From Luidia sarsii (Eukaryota > Echinodermata > Asteroidea > Paxillosida > Luidiidae), in NCBI GenBank assembly GCA_949987565.1, contig OX465102.1, positions 25,047,691 through 25,111,690 on the forward strand: a DNA stretch of 64,000 bases, in the 5' to 3' direction. The notes under the pieces were generated by a model that was not told the DNA's origin, searched no databases, and saw only the letters and a program-made list of their open reading frames with translations. The position numbers were made by a program, and so were the translations under genes. Below are positions 1 through 10,599 of this stretch, in pieces (position 1 is the stretch's first letter; every line of letters starts with the position of its first letter).

Positions 1-777
1 TTTTTGTCAACCTGCTGCATGCGAGAGGGCGCCAGTCAGAAGCCTGTCACCATCATCTGCCCTGTGTCTTTCTTTCTTTCTTTTTCCTTGAAAAAAATAA
101 AAAGCATGGAAGAACTGTCTACTGTCTAGCTATTGGGAGTTTGTTCTTTTGGGAGGAAATTGTTCAGACCTATTGACAACCATCACAGCGTCTTGATTTA
201 ACACCTCCGGACAGGGTTTGTGCCCGGCTGGTGTTGTGCATGCGCACACAATTGATGGGCTAGATTAAACATTAGAGGGGGCTCTATTGTCATTTTTTTT
301 CCAGCAGGGATGAATCACGAGTCGGACTGGGCAGGCAGGGCAGGTAAGGCAGGAGGCAGGGAGAGAGGGAGAGGTGTGTGTGTGTGTGTGTGGGGGGGGG
401 GCGAAGATCTTGGAAGAAGTCCAGGAGAGTGAATGAAAGGCTATGTCCTTGCCAGTCAGACAACACAGCTACACTGAGGATGGGACACCCACAGTTGTCT
501 CCGGTTTCTTGCTAGTGTTTTTTCAGTATGCTCGCCCATGTCCAAATCGATCTCAGGCAGAGGTCGAGAGGGAGGAGAGGGGGGGGGTGGTGCATCGGAA
601 GATGGAGAAACCTAAAGGGATCACTCAAGTGCGGTTTACCACCAAAACAGTTTTTGGTAGAGGCTGCCTAGTTGGGTCAATACTGCTTTTGTCCGTGTGG
701 AGATGAAAAACCAGTGACTAGTCGCTGAGCTGTCTCAGCTAGATAAAAGAAGATAGTTTGGCCTGAGAATTATACTG
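1..777. other. Intergenic DNA with SINE end remnant
   Basis: No gene is seen. Positions 28-46 hold a minus-strand remnant of the SINE head (reverse complement GCTTCTGACTGGCGCCC). Positions 68-86 hold a short (TTTC)n run, and 375-400 a (GT)n run continuing into nine G. The 87-codon frame at 443-706 has no recognisable domain and no splice context that I trust. Confidence 0.5.
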
Positions 778-1330
778 ATGGATGAGAATGAGGTGATGAC
801 TAGGATGAGGAAGGGGAGGAGGAGGGGCAGGGGGAGGAGGAAGAGGAGAAGGGGGAGAAGGAGGAGAAGGAGGGGGAGGGAGGGGGAGGAGGGGAGGAGG
901 AGGAGGGGAGGAGGAGGAGGGGAGGAGGAGGAGGGGAGGAGGAGGAGGGGAGGAGAGGGGAGGAGGGGAGAAGGGGAAAGACGAGGATGGGGAGGATGGG
1001 GAGGATGGGGAGAACGAAGGAGGATGAGGAAGATGAGAGTGAGGAGGATGAAGATGAGAGTATGGGGAGGATTGGGAGGATTGGGAGGATGGGGAGGATT
1101 GGGAAGATGGGGAGGATGGGGAGGATGGGGAGGATGGGGAGAGCGAAGGAGGATGAGGAAGATGAGAGTGAGGAGGAGGAAGATGAGAGTATGGGGAGGA
1201 TTGGGAGGATGGGGAGGATGGAGAGGATGGAGAGGATGGAGATGAGGAGGTGGATTGGGAGGATGAGGGGGATGAGGAGGTCAGAGGATGAGGGGGATGA
1301 GAAACGTGAAGGTGATGAGTGATGAAAATA
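778..1330. repeat. Purine-rich (GGA)n / GGGGAGGAT minisatellite
   Basis: About 550 bp of almost pure purine on the plus strand. The first half is (GGA)n/(GGAGGGGA)n. The second half is a 9-bp GGGGAGGAT repeat. A block starting near 1011 (GAACGAAGGAGGATGAGG) recurs near 1139 with few changes, so a unit of about 128 bp has been duplicated. All frames stay open on both strands, giving Ser/Pro-rich or Arg/Gly/Glu-rich pseudo-proteins. I read these as composition artefacts. Confidence 0.9.
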
Positions 1331-2084
1331 ATAGAGAAGGAAGGAGAGGTGAGGAAACCAAGATGAGGAGAGGTGAAGATGGTGAAGATGATGTCCATCC
1401 CCATGCACAAGGACCCATACATCACTTGCCTACCACTGCAGAACTCTCTGCTGCACATTTAGCAGCAGGTTTTGTTTAGCGCCAGGCATTCTTTGACACT
1501 CTACCCCAGTTTACTCCAGCCCGGGCAGTGATATCTGAGGTCGTTAATCACAGAGTAATGAAAAACAAAATGGGTGTCCGGCTCATGGTCAGGTGACGGT
1601 GAGCCCATCCGTGTGTTTACAGGAGGTGGCACGGGGTGAGTCAGGGTACCTGTCTGGCCGATCATCATGTGTGTGTGTGTGTGTGGGGGGGGGGGGGGAT
1701 ATGATACTAAATGAATACCATCCTTGTGGTTGCACCGGATGGGATGATCGCTCATTTGGCTTCCGTGTCACTGTATCTACTTAACTAAGCCGGTACCAGT
1801 GCTCGGAAGAGATAAGACTTAGAAGACAGTTCAATCTTGTTTTCAGCAAAGGCCGTGTCCGCATGCATTGGTTGCGGCCAGCGAAAAAAAAGGAAAAAAA
1901 AACCACACCAGTCTACGGGAATAGCCTGCATGCGGTCAGTGGCTAGTGGTCTCCATAGACCTGTGTGTAATTTGCTCCTCGGTAATTTGTAGCCGACCAG
2001 GCTACCAGACTAAGGTTTCTGATGGCCCAGATAAATATTGGCGGCCAAGTCCTGCATGGCAGTACTGACGAAGACGAAAAAAAA
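1331..2084. other. Intergenic DNA with a (TG)n-G run
   Basis: A (TGTG)n tract continues into about 14 G at 1668-1699. A-rich runs lie at 1885-1904. No gene or dispersed element was recognised in the rest. Confidence 0.4.
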
Positions 2085-2270
2085 AAAAGTTGTCCTGCAT
2101 GGCCCACCCTTGAGGACACACCCACCATTTGATCACAACTGCCAACCACGATCGGCTCGTGATTTTTGGCGAAGCGATTTTTTTGGACGGTGGGAACGCG
2201 AGCCAAAAAAACGCCCCGGTTTTTGGATTGCGATTCAAAACCCGATTATTTGGACAGTGGAAACGGCTCT
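2085..2270 (-). mobile_element. Family C TIR element, truncated copy
   Basis: This matches the inner and terminal part of family C: a CCTGCATGGCCCACCC block, then a GATTGCGATTCAAAA segment, then the end ACAGTGGAAACGGCTCT. The other end is missing. It lies in inverse orientation to the best copy at 56095-56561. It is non-autonomous and has no coding capacity. Confidence 0.7.
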
Positions 2271-3126
2271 AAAGCAGTCAATCAACCAAGTCAATAAACA
2301 GAGGGGTCACACAAACACAAACAAGTTTAATACCCGAGTGTATTTCACATTTGGTCAATTGGTTCCACATTCATGATCTCGTAGTGCACGCCGAGTTCAA
2401 CCTTTATCTTCACTGACGTTACTGCGAAGTGCGGACGCCACGATTCCAGGGAAACCGATCAGTAGCGTGAATCGCATATCAACAGAGCCAATCCGAGAGG
2501 GAACAAACTTTCCCTGGAAGTGAGCAACATGGGCGAATCGTCGCTAGGGGGGGGGGGGGGTTCGATTTCCCCGGGCAAGGAAATCCCGGGGAAATAGCAA
2601 AGTTCTCTGTAGTGTGAAAAGGCTGTTGGCATGATTTCACCGCATCCATTTTCCATGCACCTTTAAAATGTACTGTGTTAATGTGGCCGACATTTTTGTT
2701 AAATAATCACCCTTGGCATGCCGGTGTCTGGGTATGGTATGGTATGGGTGGCCCCCCTCCCCCTCCCTCCCCCTCCCTCCCTCTCCCTGCCCCTCCTAAA
2801 TGATACAATGAGGAGTCAGACTACCGGAGGAGATGACCCAACCTAGTTCCCACTCCCAACCCCCCCTCCCCCCTCACCATTGGCGGGCACTCCTGCGTAT
2901 TGGCTTTCACAGTTTCCGCCGATAAAAATGCATGTCAAAAATGGGTTAGTCAAACACACAGACAGAGGAATGTCAATGATGGCGGTGATGCTGGGGGAGG
3001 GGAAGCCGGAGGGGGTGGGGTGGAGGGGGGGGGGTTTCTCAGCCTAACTCCAACTATGTGGACAGTTTGCGGAGACGCCATGTAAAGTCATCTCTTTCTA
3101 GAAATACATGTAGTATATAGAGTAAC
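2271..3126. other. Intergenic DNA with C-rich and G-rich tracts
   Basis: A C-rich CCCCTCCCTCC tract lies at 2751-2795, and G homopolymers at 2548-2561 and 3027-3036. No coding signal or known repeat was recognised. Confidence 0.4.
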
Positions 3127-3442
3127 AGCCCTTTTCAGACTACGCTGAAAAAACTCGCAAGGCTTGAGAGAGAATTTAGTACATAGCATGGGACGTTGTA
3201 CAATAAACAGTTCCTGCCTTCACACGATCGATTGTCAAGGGTCCCGTGAGAAATCCTCAGCTAGCAGAAGATTTGGCGGAGGTCCAGACCTACGACAAAA
3301 TCTCTCAAGGGTTTACCAGGGACGTCTGTCGCTCTCAATAAGCATGGTTACCTTTAACACGATGGCATTTTTGTAAGATTTCACATGCATAAGACATTTG
3401 CTCAAGACTTGCAAGCTTTTTCAGCGACGTCTGAAAAGGCCT
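3127..3442. mobile_element. Family H foldback element with ~40-bp arms
   Basis: The left arm AGCCCTTTTCAGACTACG continues through GCTGAAAAAACTCGCAAGG. It is answered on the right by the reverse complement (AGGCCTTTTCAGACGTCGC, then GCTTGCAAG). The arms are about 40 bp and the element about 316 bp. Flanks TAAC (left) and TTAC (right) are a possible imperfect target duplication. A family B element starts 11 bp downstream. I found only this copy in the window. Confidence 0.75.
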
Positions 3443-3453
3443 TTACAGACTAA

Positions 3454-4191
3454 AGCCACGTTTTCACTGGACTATAAAAATTAACCGAGACGATGGTTAA
3501 ATGTCAAATGGTTCAATCCTACCATCGGTCCCACTTGGACTTTTTGAGTCGGTCAATTTGACCGAGACGATGGCTAAAGTAATTGAGCTGGCAATATAAC
3601 GGCTCATGAGGGCGCTACGCATGGCATTTGAGGTTACAAAATGACATCGATACCGCACGAAATAAAAAACTTCCTGAAGAGGAAAAGGACTTTTACATCA
3701 TGTTCACCTATGACAGATAATTGCGGCGTGGGCTAAAAGACCCCCAAAACAGAAGCCTGAAGGGGAAAAGCAACAGAATTGGAGCCACAAAGAAACTCTT
3801 GGCTCGCTACAGATTTGGGGCAAAAAGAAACCCCAGGTCAGATTCGAAGGCATGACGTACGATTCTTGAGTCTGCACTGCAATCAGTTTCTTGGATGCTT
3901 CCCTGACAGCCCATTCCCATGCGCTAGTGGGGAGTCTCTGTGCAATGTCATCGGCCATTTTATCAAGCGCCATTTTACTGAGTGGTGCTTTTCCACTGGA
4001 CTAAACGGCTCGGTTAAAACTTCCCTGGTCACTTTTACCGGGCAGAGGTTGGCCGGTAAAAGTATCCATTCGGCTCAGTTTAAAGTGACCAAAAGCTAAC
4101 CTCACTGGGCCGTTTCCACTGGACTTAAAATGGGAAGAGTGACCATCGTCTTGGTTACTTTGACCAAAATAAGTCCAGTGGAAACGCGGCT
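3454..4191 (+). mobile_element. Family B MITE, copy 1 (long form)
   Basis: It begins AGCCACGTTTTCACTGGACT and ends AAGTCCAGTGGAAACGCGGC T, so the termini are inverted repeats. Internally it has the family blocks ACCGAGACGATGG, CTGGCAATATAACGGCTCA and ACTGGGCAGAGGTTGGCCGG. Flanks are TAA left and TTA right. At 738 bp it is longer than its relatives. The extra segment near 3640-3970 has an 89-codon minus-strand frame (3973-3704), opening MALDKMADDIAQRLP, of unknown nature. PIF/Harbinger-like assignment is inferred from the 3-bp TWA target sites of this family. Confidence 0.8.
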
Positions 4192-5299
4192 TTAAACGAC
4201 CTCAATGCAAATCTCAAAAATGTACAGAGAGCTGTTTGACATCCAAAAGCCTGGCAGTGCACCATCATTCAGCTCGTGAGTGTATAACTGCACGCAGTAT
4301 ATACATGTACATGTAGTAGGGGTACATCAGTCCGAGCCCATGAGGGAGTTTTCCGTTGTGATGTCATACCCCCCGCTGTGACTGACGGGCCATTCGAAAA
4401 TATGGCGGTTTGCGGGAACGCGAATTCGACCATGATTTTTCCCTCTTTGTGAAACTCGTAGGTGAGTAGCACATAGGTAATTGTAGGTTGTTTTTAACAC
4501 CCAATCACATAAGCCACTATTTTTTCTCTGGGTTTCATTCACCTTTAAGTCTTACCTAAACAAACTAGACACTAAATTGCGCAACACCACAGACAGAGAA
4601 CTAAGATATTAACTTGCCCTGTCTGGATGTTAAATCAATACTGTAATTCTTTTTTTCTCAATTTGTATTTATTGATATTCCTGCATCCCTTGCGATAGCC
4701 CGGATGAGCCATCCGACCAGCGCTGATTGTCGGGAGTTTGTGAACTCCAGGGGCCTAGACCAAACAGGGGCAAGATTTATCGGGGCAGCGTGCGTCTGCC
4801 CATGTGTCAGGAAACCACAATCGCCCTAATAACGACAAAGATTGTTTGCGCCAAACATGAAATATAACAAAATGCCCCATCTGCAAAGATTTACCGTTGG
4901 CAGTACCAGGTAATCAAGGACAAAAAAAACATACAATTGCTGTTTAATTTTCCCTATCTTTCACAAGGGCCATTGCTGCTTTTATATCTTTCTGTGTCCA
5001 TCTCCCCTGCCCCTTAAATTTTTGTCTCCCATTTATGAAACAGCTGTAAACTTCTCTCTACAGCGTCAACATTTTTTAAAAATTGCACCACTTGAATGTC
5101 GGACATTGATACGGATGATTGGAAATACAGTGCCTTCGTGAAAAGTGCATTGCTGTCATAGTGCATAGTTTTACACGGTATAGTTTACAGTACCCGGGTA
5201 AAAAAAATGTAACAGGAAAATAAATCAACTCTTTGCCATCTATTTATTAGCCTAACCCTATGATCCCTGGGGATCTAAATCCCCCGACCCAGTAAAGAT
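4192..5299. other. Intergenic DNA
   Basis: About 1.1 kb of mixed-composition sequence without recognised repeats. A TACATGTACATGTA palindrome lies at 4302-4316. Short open frames on the minus strand near 4270-4540 show no domain. Confidence 0.4.
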
Positions 5300-5684
5300 A
5301 CTTGACAAATAAACGTGATTATTTGGATCGCAATTTGAATCGTGAGTCAAACTCCACTTCTTTTTTGTGTGTGACACTTTTCCGAATAAGCGTGCGTATT
5401 TGCGACGCAATGTGTATGGGAACGCTCCACTGAATCGCACCCATTTTTTAATCCCACAATGCACCGCTCTTACTCTGATTAACAGGAAGTGCTGTGTTAG
5501 TTTGTGGTATATATCTCCCTGCATGGGCCACCCTCCAGGACACACACACCATTTGAATACAACTGCTAACCACAATCGGGTTGACATTTTTTGCATCGCG
5601 TTTTTTTTGCCTGTGTGATCGCAAAAAATAAATAAATATTGCAACGCAATCCAAATCGCAATTAGTTAACAGTGGAGACGACCC
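5300..5684 (-). mobile_element. Family C TIR element
   Basis: It contains the family C signature blocks AAACGTGATTATTTGGATCG, GGGAACGCTCCACTGAATCG, TCCCACAATGCACCGCTCTT, ACAGGAAGTGCTGTG and CCTGCATGGGCCACCC, ending ACAGTGGAGACGACCC. The left TIR is eroded. The orientation is opposite to the copy at 56095-56561. Confidence 0.8.
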
Positions 5685-7298
5685 TTATTTGGGAAGCCAG
5701 CCACCTAAGGGCTGGACAGCTCATATGTTAACAGCGCCGGTAGGTTAAGGTCTCGGGCAAGTCTCGGTCAAGTAAATAAAATTCAAATCGGTTGGCCTCT
5801 TGTTAACCTCAGTTTTGGCACGCATCTACTCAATCACAATTAGACATTTTCAGGGTCAATCCAGTTTCTAGTTTGTTTTTCAACATTTTTGTTTAATGAT
5901 ATAATCTCACTTGGCGCTATCCTTCCACCCTTCAGTTATTAATTTTTGTTAGGGGGGGGGGGTAGAAGGGGGAGGGGAGACAGAGGGTTGTAATAACATC
6001 CAAAGTAGCTCTGACAAGTGGAACGTGATTAAACGCCCTCATCCTGACAGCTAATTGGCCCAGGAAACTGTCTTAAAGTAGAGTGGGAGATATGAGATGC
6101 CGGTAACTGATATATGCAAATTGACACCCCAAATAAGATCGCATTGGTTTCAGAATATCATGTGCCTAGGGTCTGGTGTCCCGAGGGATGGGGGGAGGAA
6201 GGGGTGGGGATGAGAATGAAATGGGGGGGGGGGGGTGGGGAGGGGGGTTTCGAAGCTTCTTTTGAGTCACAAGTAAAAAGAGAACTGGGGGAAGGGGATA
6301 TTTCCTTCTGGAGTTAATAGTTAGATTATTTTTTGATAGTGAAGCGGGGATCCCCTTGGGCAAGGTCATGTGCGGGTCATCTTGTGACCTTCCTGATCAT
6401 TCAGGGGGGGGGTGATTGGAGTGTCTTGGCCAACTATAGGTGCTTCAGGTGAGGCAAGCCATGCCCCCTCCCCCTTCCCCTCCCACCTCCGGTGTTGATG
6501 CACTGTTTGTGAGGAGAGGGTGTGTACTGTAAGCTCGGGACTAGCACACCTAACGCTTACTGGGTCTCTGTCTTGGAGCCTGGGCAGAGCTGCGCTGTCC
6601 CACTGAGACAGAAGTGCTGAGAGAGACAGAGCGAGAACTGAAGTCGTCTCTCGTTCCTATGGAGTACACAAGGACTAAAGGGCCAGGGCAAACCAGGGCA
6701 GACAACCAGCCAAGGACATCTTCAGTTGTGCCTTCCATGATCCATCCAGCCCACTGAACAAACAAAAAAAACTCCTCTAAACTTACTGAAGCGCTGCACG
6801 TTCCCGGTTGTTCCCAATATCGTGAACTATCTTTGATTTAAGAAGTTGTTACGGAACCTCTCACTCACCCTTCTCTGACCCACAAAGTACTCCAGTGACC
6901 CTGAGCTGTGAGGACATTTTTTTTGGGGGGGGGGGTAAGAGAGGTGAATTCCAAGGCCAACAGTCACTGATTCTCAGCAGCAAGAGATCTGAAAAAGGTC
7001 TGATTCCCGGAGGACCTACGGGCTGATTCCCCTCACAGATAACGGAGAATGTCGCCAGACTATTTGTTTGCATCCGTGCCCCGTGTCCACATCTCTTGAG
7101 TCTGAAGGGTTTGACTGATTGCAGCACAGCGTGACAGTCTCCAATGAGGGTAAGGACGGATAAACCTCTCAGTCTGCATTGCAGAGATGAATGGCACTGA
7201 CACAGCACTCTCTCCTCGGCATTACGGATCGCTCCTCTTAATGTCAGACGCAAACATTTGAGCTTGCCGGTTGCAAACTTTTAACCTATCATGATTTT
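5685..7298. other. Intergenic DNA with G homopolymers
   Basis: G runs occur at 5953-5962, 6221-6242 (interrupted) and 6403-6410. A T8-G10 junction lies at about 6917-6935. Frames at 6550-6765 and 6861-7253 (minus) have no recognisable domain. Nothing else is supported. Confidence 0.4.
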
Positions 7299-7365
7299 AA
7301 AGTCTTAAAATTTAGTGGGCCTGACGTTTCGATCCTAGCAGGACCTTTCTCAAAGGATGATTTTA
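7299..7365. mobile_element. Family A half-element
   Basis: A single arm of the family A palindrome: AATTTAGTGGGCCTGACG, TTTCGATCCTAGCAGG, ACCTTTCTCAAAGG. The partner arm is missing. Confidence 0.75.
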
Positions 7366-7379
7366 AAGTGTGCGCAAAG

Positions 7380-7715
7380 TCCCTCCTAGGATTTGGGTTA
7401 AGGTAGGGGTTAGGGTAGGGGTTAGAGTTAAGGTCAAGACCTAGGGCTAGGGCTATGGCTAGGGTTAGGGCTATGGCTAGGGTTGGGGCTATGGCTGGGC
7501 TAGGGCTAGGGCTATGGCTAGGGTTAGGGCTATGGCTGGGCTAGGGTTAGGGCTAGGGTTAGGGCTAGGGCTAGGGCTAGGGCTAGGGTTAGGGCTATGG
7601 CTGGGCTAGGGCTAGGGTTAGGGCTAGGGCTAGGGCTAGGGCTAGGGCTAGGGTTGGGTTAGGGTTAGCAGGGTTAGGGTGGTCCAGTCTAACCCTTATC
7701 CCAACCCTAACCCTC
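7380..7715. repeat. Interstitial telomere-like TTAGGG/GGGCTA array
   Basis: About 335 bp of 6-bp units. GGGTTA (the metazoan telomere hexamer) is mixed with GGGCTA and GGGCTATGGCTA variants and ends in AACCCTAACCC. GGGCTA is the majority form. It looks like a degenerate interstitial telomere-type repeat, not a real chromosome end, because ordinary sequence continues on both sides. Confidence 0.85.
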
Positions 7716-7976
7716 AGTTTAAAGTTTGTGCAAGAAACGTTGGGCAGACATTCAGATTGTGCCAGGATTTTGCGGACAAAAAAAAAGGTCACTCATCAGC
7801 ATTGAAGTCAGAGGTCAGGTTCACCCAAGTCATCACAGCTTATTCCAAATCAATGGACAATAGACGATTGAGGACAGCGCTGTACGAGCATTATTAGCAT
7901 TAGTACTAGCAACCAGGGTACATTGTAGGTCATCCAGCTGAAAATTGCCAACCACCTTGGGTCTTAAGCTGCATTT

Positions 7977-8635
7977 CCACTGGACTAGAATTTAACCGAG
8001 ACGATGGCTAAATGTTTTATTTGACCCCCTGTTCCCACTTGGACTTTTGAGTCAGTCAATTCAACCAAGACGATGGTTTAAGTAACCGAGCTGGCAATAT
8101 AACAGCTCATGAAGGTCAAGTGTCAGCCGGATACACAACGTACGTGTACATGTACATTTGTACATTTAGCGCGAGACATGAAGCAGACGTTGTGCATAGT
8201 ACATGTACGTGTTACGTCATAGGCCGGATGTGTTTTTTTAGCGAGTCGCATTTTACGAGTCGCGTTTTATTTCCACTGGACTAATCAGCTCGGTTAAACT
8301 TACCTGGTCACTTTTACTGGGCAGAGGTTGGCCGGTAAAAGTAACCATTTGGCTCGGTTAAAGTAACCAAGAGGAAATTTAACTGGGCCGTTTCCACTGG
8401 ACTTAAAATGGGAAAAATAACCATCGTTTCGGTAACTTTGACCAATTCAATGAGGTTTTGCCCTCGCTCAACGTGATAAACACCCAATGCATTGCCTGGT
8501 GCCTGGTGCACTGTGCACTCGGTGTTTATCAGGTTGAGCGAGGGCAAAACCTCATTGAATTACGTTCTCCTCTACGCAGACATCATGTTATGTCTATGAT
8601 ACTTTGACCAAAGTAAGTCCAGCGGAAACGGGGCT
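7977..8635 (+). mobile_element. Family B MITE, copy 2, carrying a nested hairpin insertion
   Basis: Terminal inverted repeats AGCTGCATTTCCACTGGACT and AGTCCAGCGGAAACGGGGCT are flanked on both sides by TTA (7974-7976 and 8636-8638), a clean 3-bp target duplication as in PIF/Harbinger elements. The element is interrupted near its 3' end by a 155-bp insertion at 8446-8600. Without it the copy would be about 490 bp, close to the copy at 29608. Confidence 0.85.
8446..8600. mobile_element. 155-bp hairpin insertion with 11-bp target duplication
   Basis: It is bounded by the direct repeat ACTTTGACCAA (8435-8445 and 8601-8611), which is single in other family B copies, so this is a real insertion. 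It contains a near-perfect inverted repeat: arms 8444-8486 and 8519-8561, 43 bp with two mismatches, and a loop of about 32 bases. A second small stem, AGACAT/ATGTCT, follows. The 9-11 bp duplication length would suit Mutator-like elements or a retroposed hairpin RNA. The class is unresolved. Confidence 0.75.
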
Positions 8636-8638
8636 TTA

Positions 8639-9220
8639 GAAGGGGCGTCCAAGAATGCATTTTAGTGGCCCAAGAAACTGCCTGAACTCAGCCAGAGATA
8701 CAGCCTGAATGGTTGGCTGCCTGCTTGCCCACTGCAAGGCCCTCATGTCTGATCGATCCAAACAACAGTAAGACCAACTTGTCAAATGATCCCAACCGCA
8801 ACCTCTTTACCAATAGTGGCATCTGGGAGAGGGGGGGGGCACAGATCTGCCCCATCCAATTGGCAGGAAAACAACATTACTGGCATATAATTGGTGGTCA
8901 GTGGTCAGAGTGCTTCTCAGAGTAAACTGTGCCCAAATGATTTGTAAATATTGTTGACATACCGTAGTGTGGCCCTTAGATGTAATGATTAAAGCTATGC
9001 AGAAGGGTAAGGGGAGACCACATTTTGACATGATGGGTGACAGGTAGATTCTCCAAAACAAAAATGGGGAGGGAAGTTGGAATTGGGTGAACAGGGGTCA
9101 AAGTGGTGCAAGGCCCCTACAGCGCGGGGTGCCTGGCTTCTGAGGAATCTGTGTGGTGTGATCGGAGGGCTTCTCCCCCTGACAGCTCAACCCAGTCTTG
9201 AAATGGATTCTGTAAATTAC
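8639..9220. other. Intergenic DNA
   Basis: No recognised element or gene. Short frames on both strands at 8713-9061 are not convincing. Confidence 0.4.
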
Positions 9221-9426
9221 GGCAGAACTGTGGAAGGAGACACAAGACCATATGATCCTCCACAGAATACCACTCAACCGTCAGAACTTTACGGCACCAA
9301 GCACATTCACACAACATCACTCGGATGAACTGTGGGAGGAGACACAAGACCATATGATCCTCCACAGAAAACCACTCAACCGTCAGAACTTTACGGCACC
9401 AAGCTGATTCACACAACATCACTAGG
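9221..9426. repeat. 102-bp tandem duplication
   Basis: Two units start at about 9221 and 9323. They share CACAAGACCATATGATCCTC at 9241 and 9343, then ACCACTCAACCGTCAGAACT. The 102-bp period is a multiple of three, so a 125-codon minus-strand frame (9494-9117) contains a 34-residue direct repeat (core WCRKVLTVEW). No known domain is recognised. Confidence 0.85.
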
Positions 9427-9454
9427 ATGAAAGAAAAAAAACCTGGCAGTTCAA

Positions 9455-9872
9455 GCCACTGTGCAAAGTAATTGCGATTTGAATTGTGATTCAAAAACTG
9501 GGGGTTTTTTTCTGCTCTCGTTCAGAGGCCAAGGTTAGCAGTTATGGTCAAATGTTGGGTGTGTCCTTGAGGGTGGCCCATGCACAGGGAGACATATCAC
9601 AAAGCACGGCACTTCCTGTCAGTCAGAGCATGAGCAGTGCATTGTGGGATTACAAAAACCTGGTGTGATTCAGCGGAGCGTTCCCACACACACCGCGTCG
9701 CAAATAAAATGCGATAAATTTGGAAAAGTCTCACTGACAGTGGAGTCTGTATCGTGATTCAAATCCCACTTACAATCTCGTTATTTGTGTCCACACACGC
9801 CCAAAAAGTGGAGTTAGAATTCAAAACGTGATCCACATAATCACCTTAATTTTGAAACAGTGGAAACGAATC
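9455..9872 (+). mobile_element. Family C TIR element
   Basis: Ends GCCACTGTGCAAAGTAATTG and AACAGTGGAAACGAATC with family C interior: GATTTGAATTGTGATTCAAA, GGTTAGCAGTTATGGTC, GCATTGTGGGATTACAA, GAGCGTTCCCACACACACCG and GTCTCACTGACAGTGGAGTC. It has the same orientation as the 56-kb copy. No coding capacity. Confidence 0.8.
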
Positions 9873-9894
9873 TAATAGGCCCTATACAAAAACT

Positions 9895-10095
9895 CTATGA
9901 ATAAATCTCACACATTTTAGGGGGCATAACATTTCTGATTTGGAGAAAGATCCTGCTTGGGATGGTAACATCAGGCCCTCTAGTTTGTCTGAGATTCGTG
10001 AGATTAGGGCCATGTAAGTCAGGGAGCGTTTGGAGACATTATTGGCGTACTTCTGTGAATAAATTTTCCAACAATTGGTTGCTTGCACATGAATG
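9895..10095. mobile_element. Decayed family A palindrome
   Basis: Degenerate matches to both arms. One is AAATCTCACACATTTTAGGG with AGAAAGATCCTGCTTGGGAT. The other ends ATCAGGCCCTCTAGTTTG with TGAGATTCGTGAGATT. The centre has been lost. Confidence 0.5.
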
Positions 10096-10150
10096 AAATT
10101 GAAAGGAGGGTGTGATCCCTGGAGATATATGGCTGTATAATGGTTGAATC

Positions 10151-10295
10151 GCTTCTGACTGGCGCCCCCACCCCGGAAAAGACTAGTTGACTATTAGGGA
10201 AGGCCACCATCTACCAGTAAGGGCTGAATATCTCAGATGGAAGAGCGCTGGCACGTTACTCCAAAGGTCTCGGGTTCAAGTCAATAGCAGTTACT
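10151..10295 (+). mobile_element. tRNA-derived SINE, copy 1
   Basis: The head GCTTCTGACTGGCGCCCCCA leads into a linker (GACTAGTTGACTATTAGGG, AAGGCCACCATCTA). A tRNA-like part then starts at about 10226: box A-like ATCTCAGATGGAAGAGCG and box B-like GGTTCAAGTC. This is a pol III-type SINE, not a tRNA gene, because the acceptor stem does not pair and the leader is shared with other copies. Confidence 0.75.
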
Positions 10296-10599
10296 GTCTC
10301 CATCATTCTATGGTGTGGAGAATCGAACCTGGCCACATTCAAACCAAACACAGAATGTGGTAGCACATGCTGAGGCAGCTATGACAGTGACACAGACAGA
10401 GCCCTTTGTGTTACGACGGTGCCAGGTGAGGAGGCCCTGCTCCAAAAGAGCCCGCGATTATCGAAAAGGGAAAAACAGACAAGTGATGTGTCAGAGGGTA
10501 TCCTGCATACCATGCCTGTACATGTACATGTACATGATGTAGACTGTGGGTATATGCAAGTCTGTGCAGCAAAGCAGTCCCATAGCTGACTGACTTGAG
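10296..10599. other. Intergenic DNA
   Basis: It contains TGTACATGTACATGTACATG at 10517-10536. Nothing else was recognised. Confidence 0.4.

Noticed and set aside
7380..7715. True chromosome end
   Set aside because: Ordinary sequence with transposons continues on both sides, and the canonical hexamer is a minority.
8444..8561. Host microRNA precursor
   Set aside because: The stem is much longer than a usual pre-miRNA, and the hairpin sits within a flanked mobile insertion. A small-RNA source is possible, but a conserved miRNA gene is not supported.
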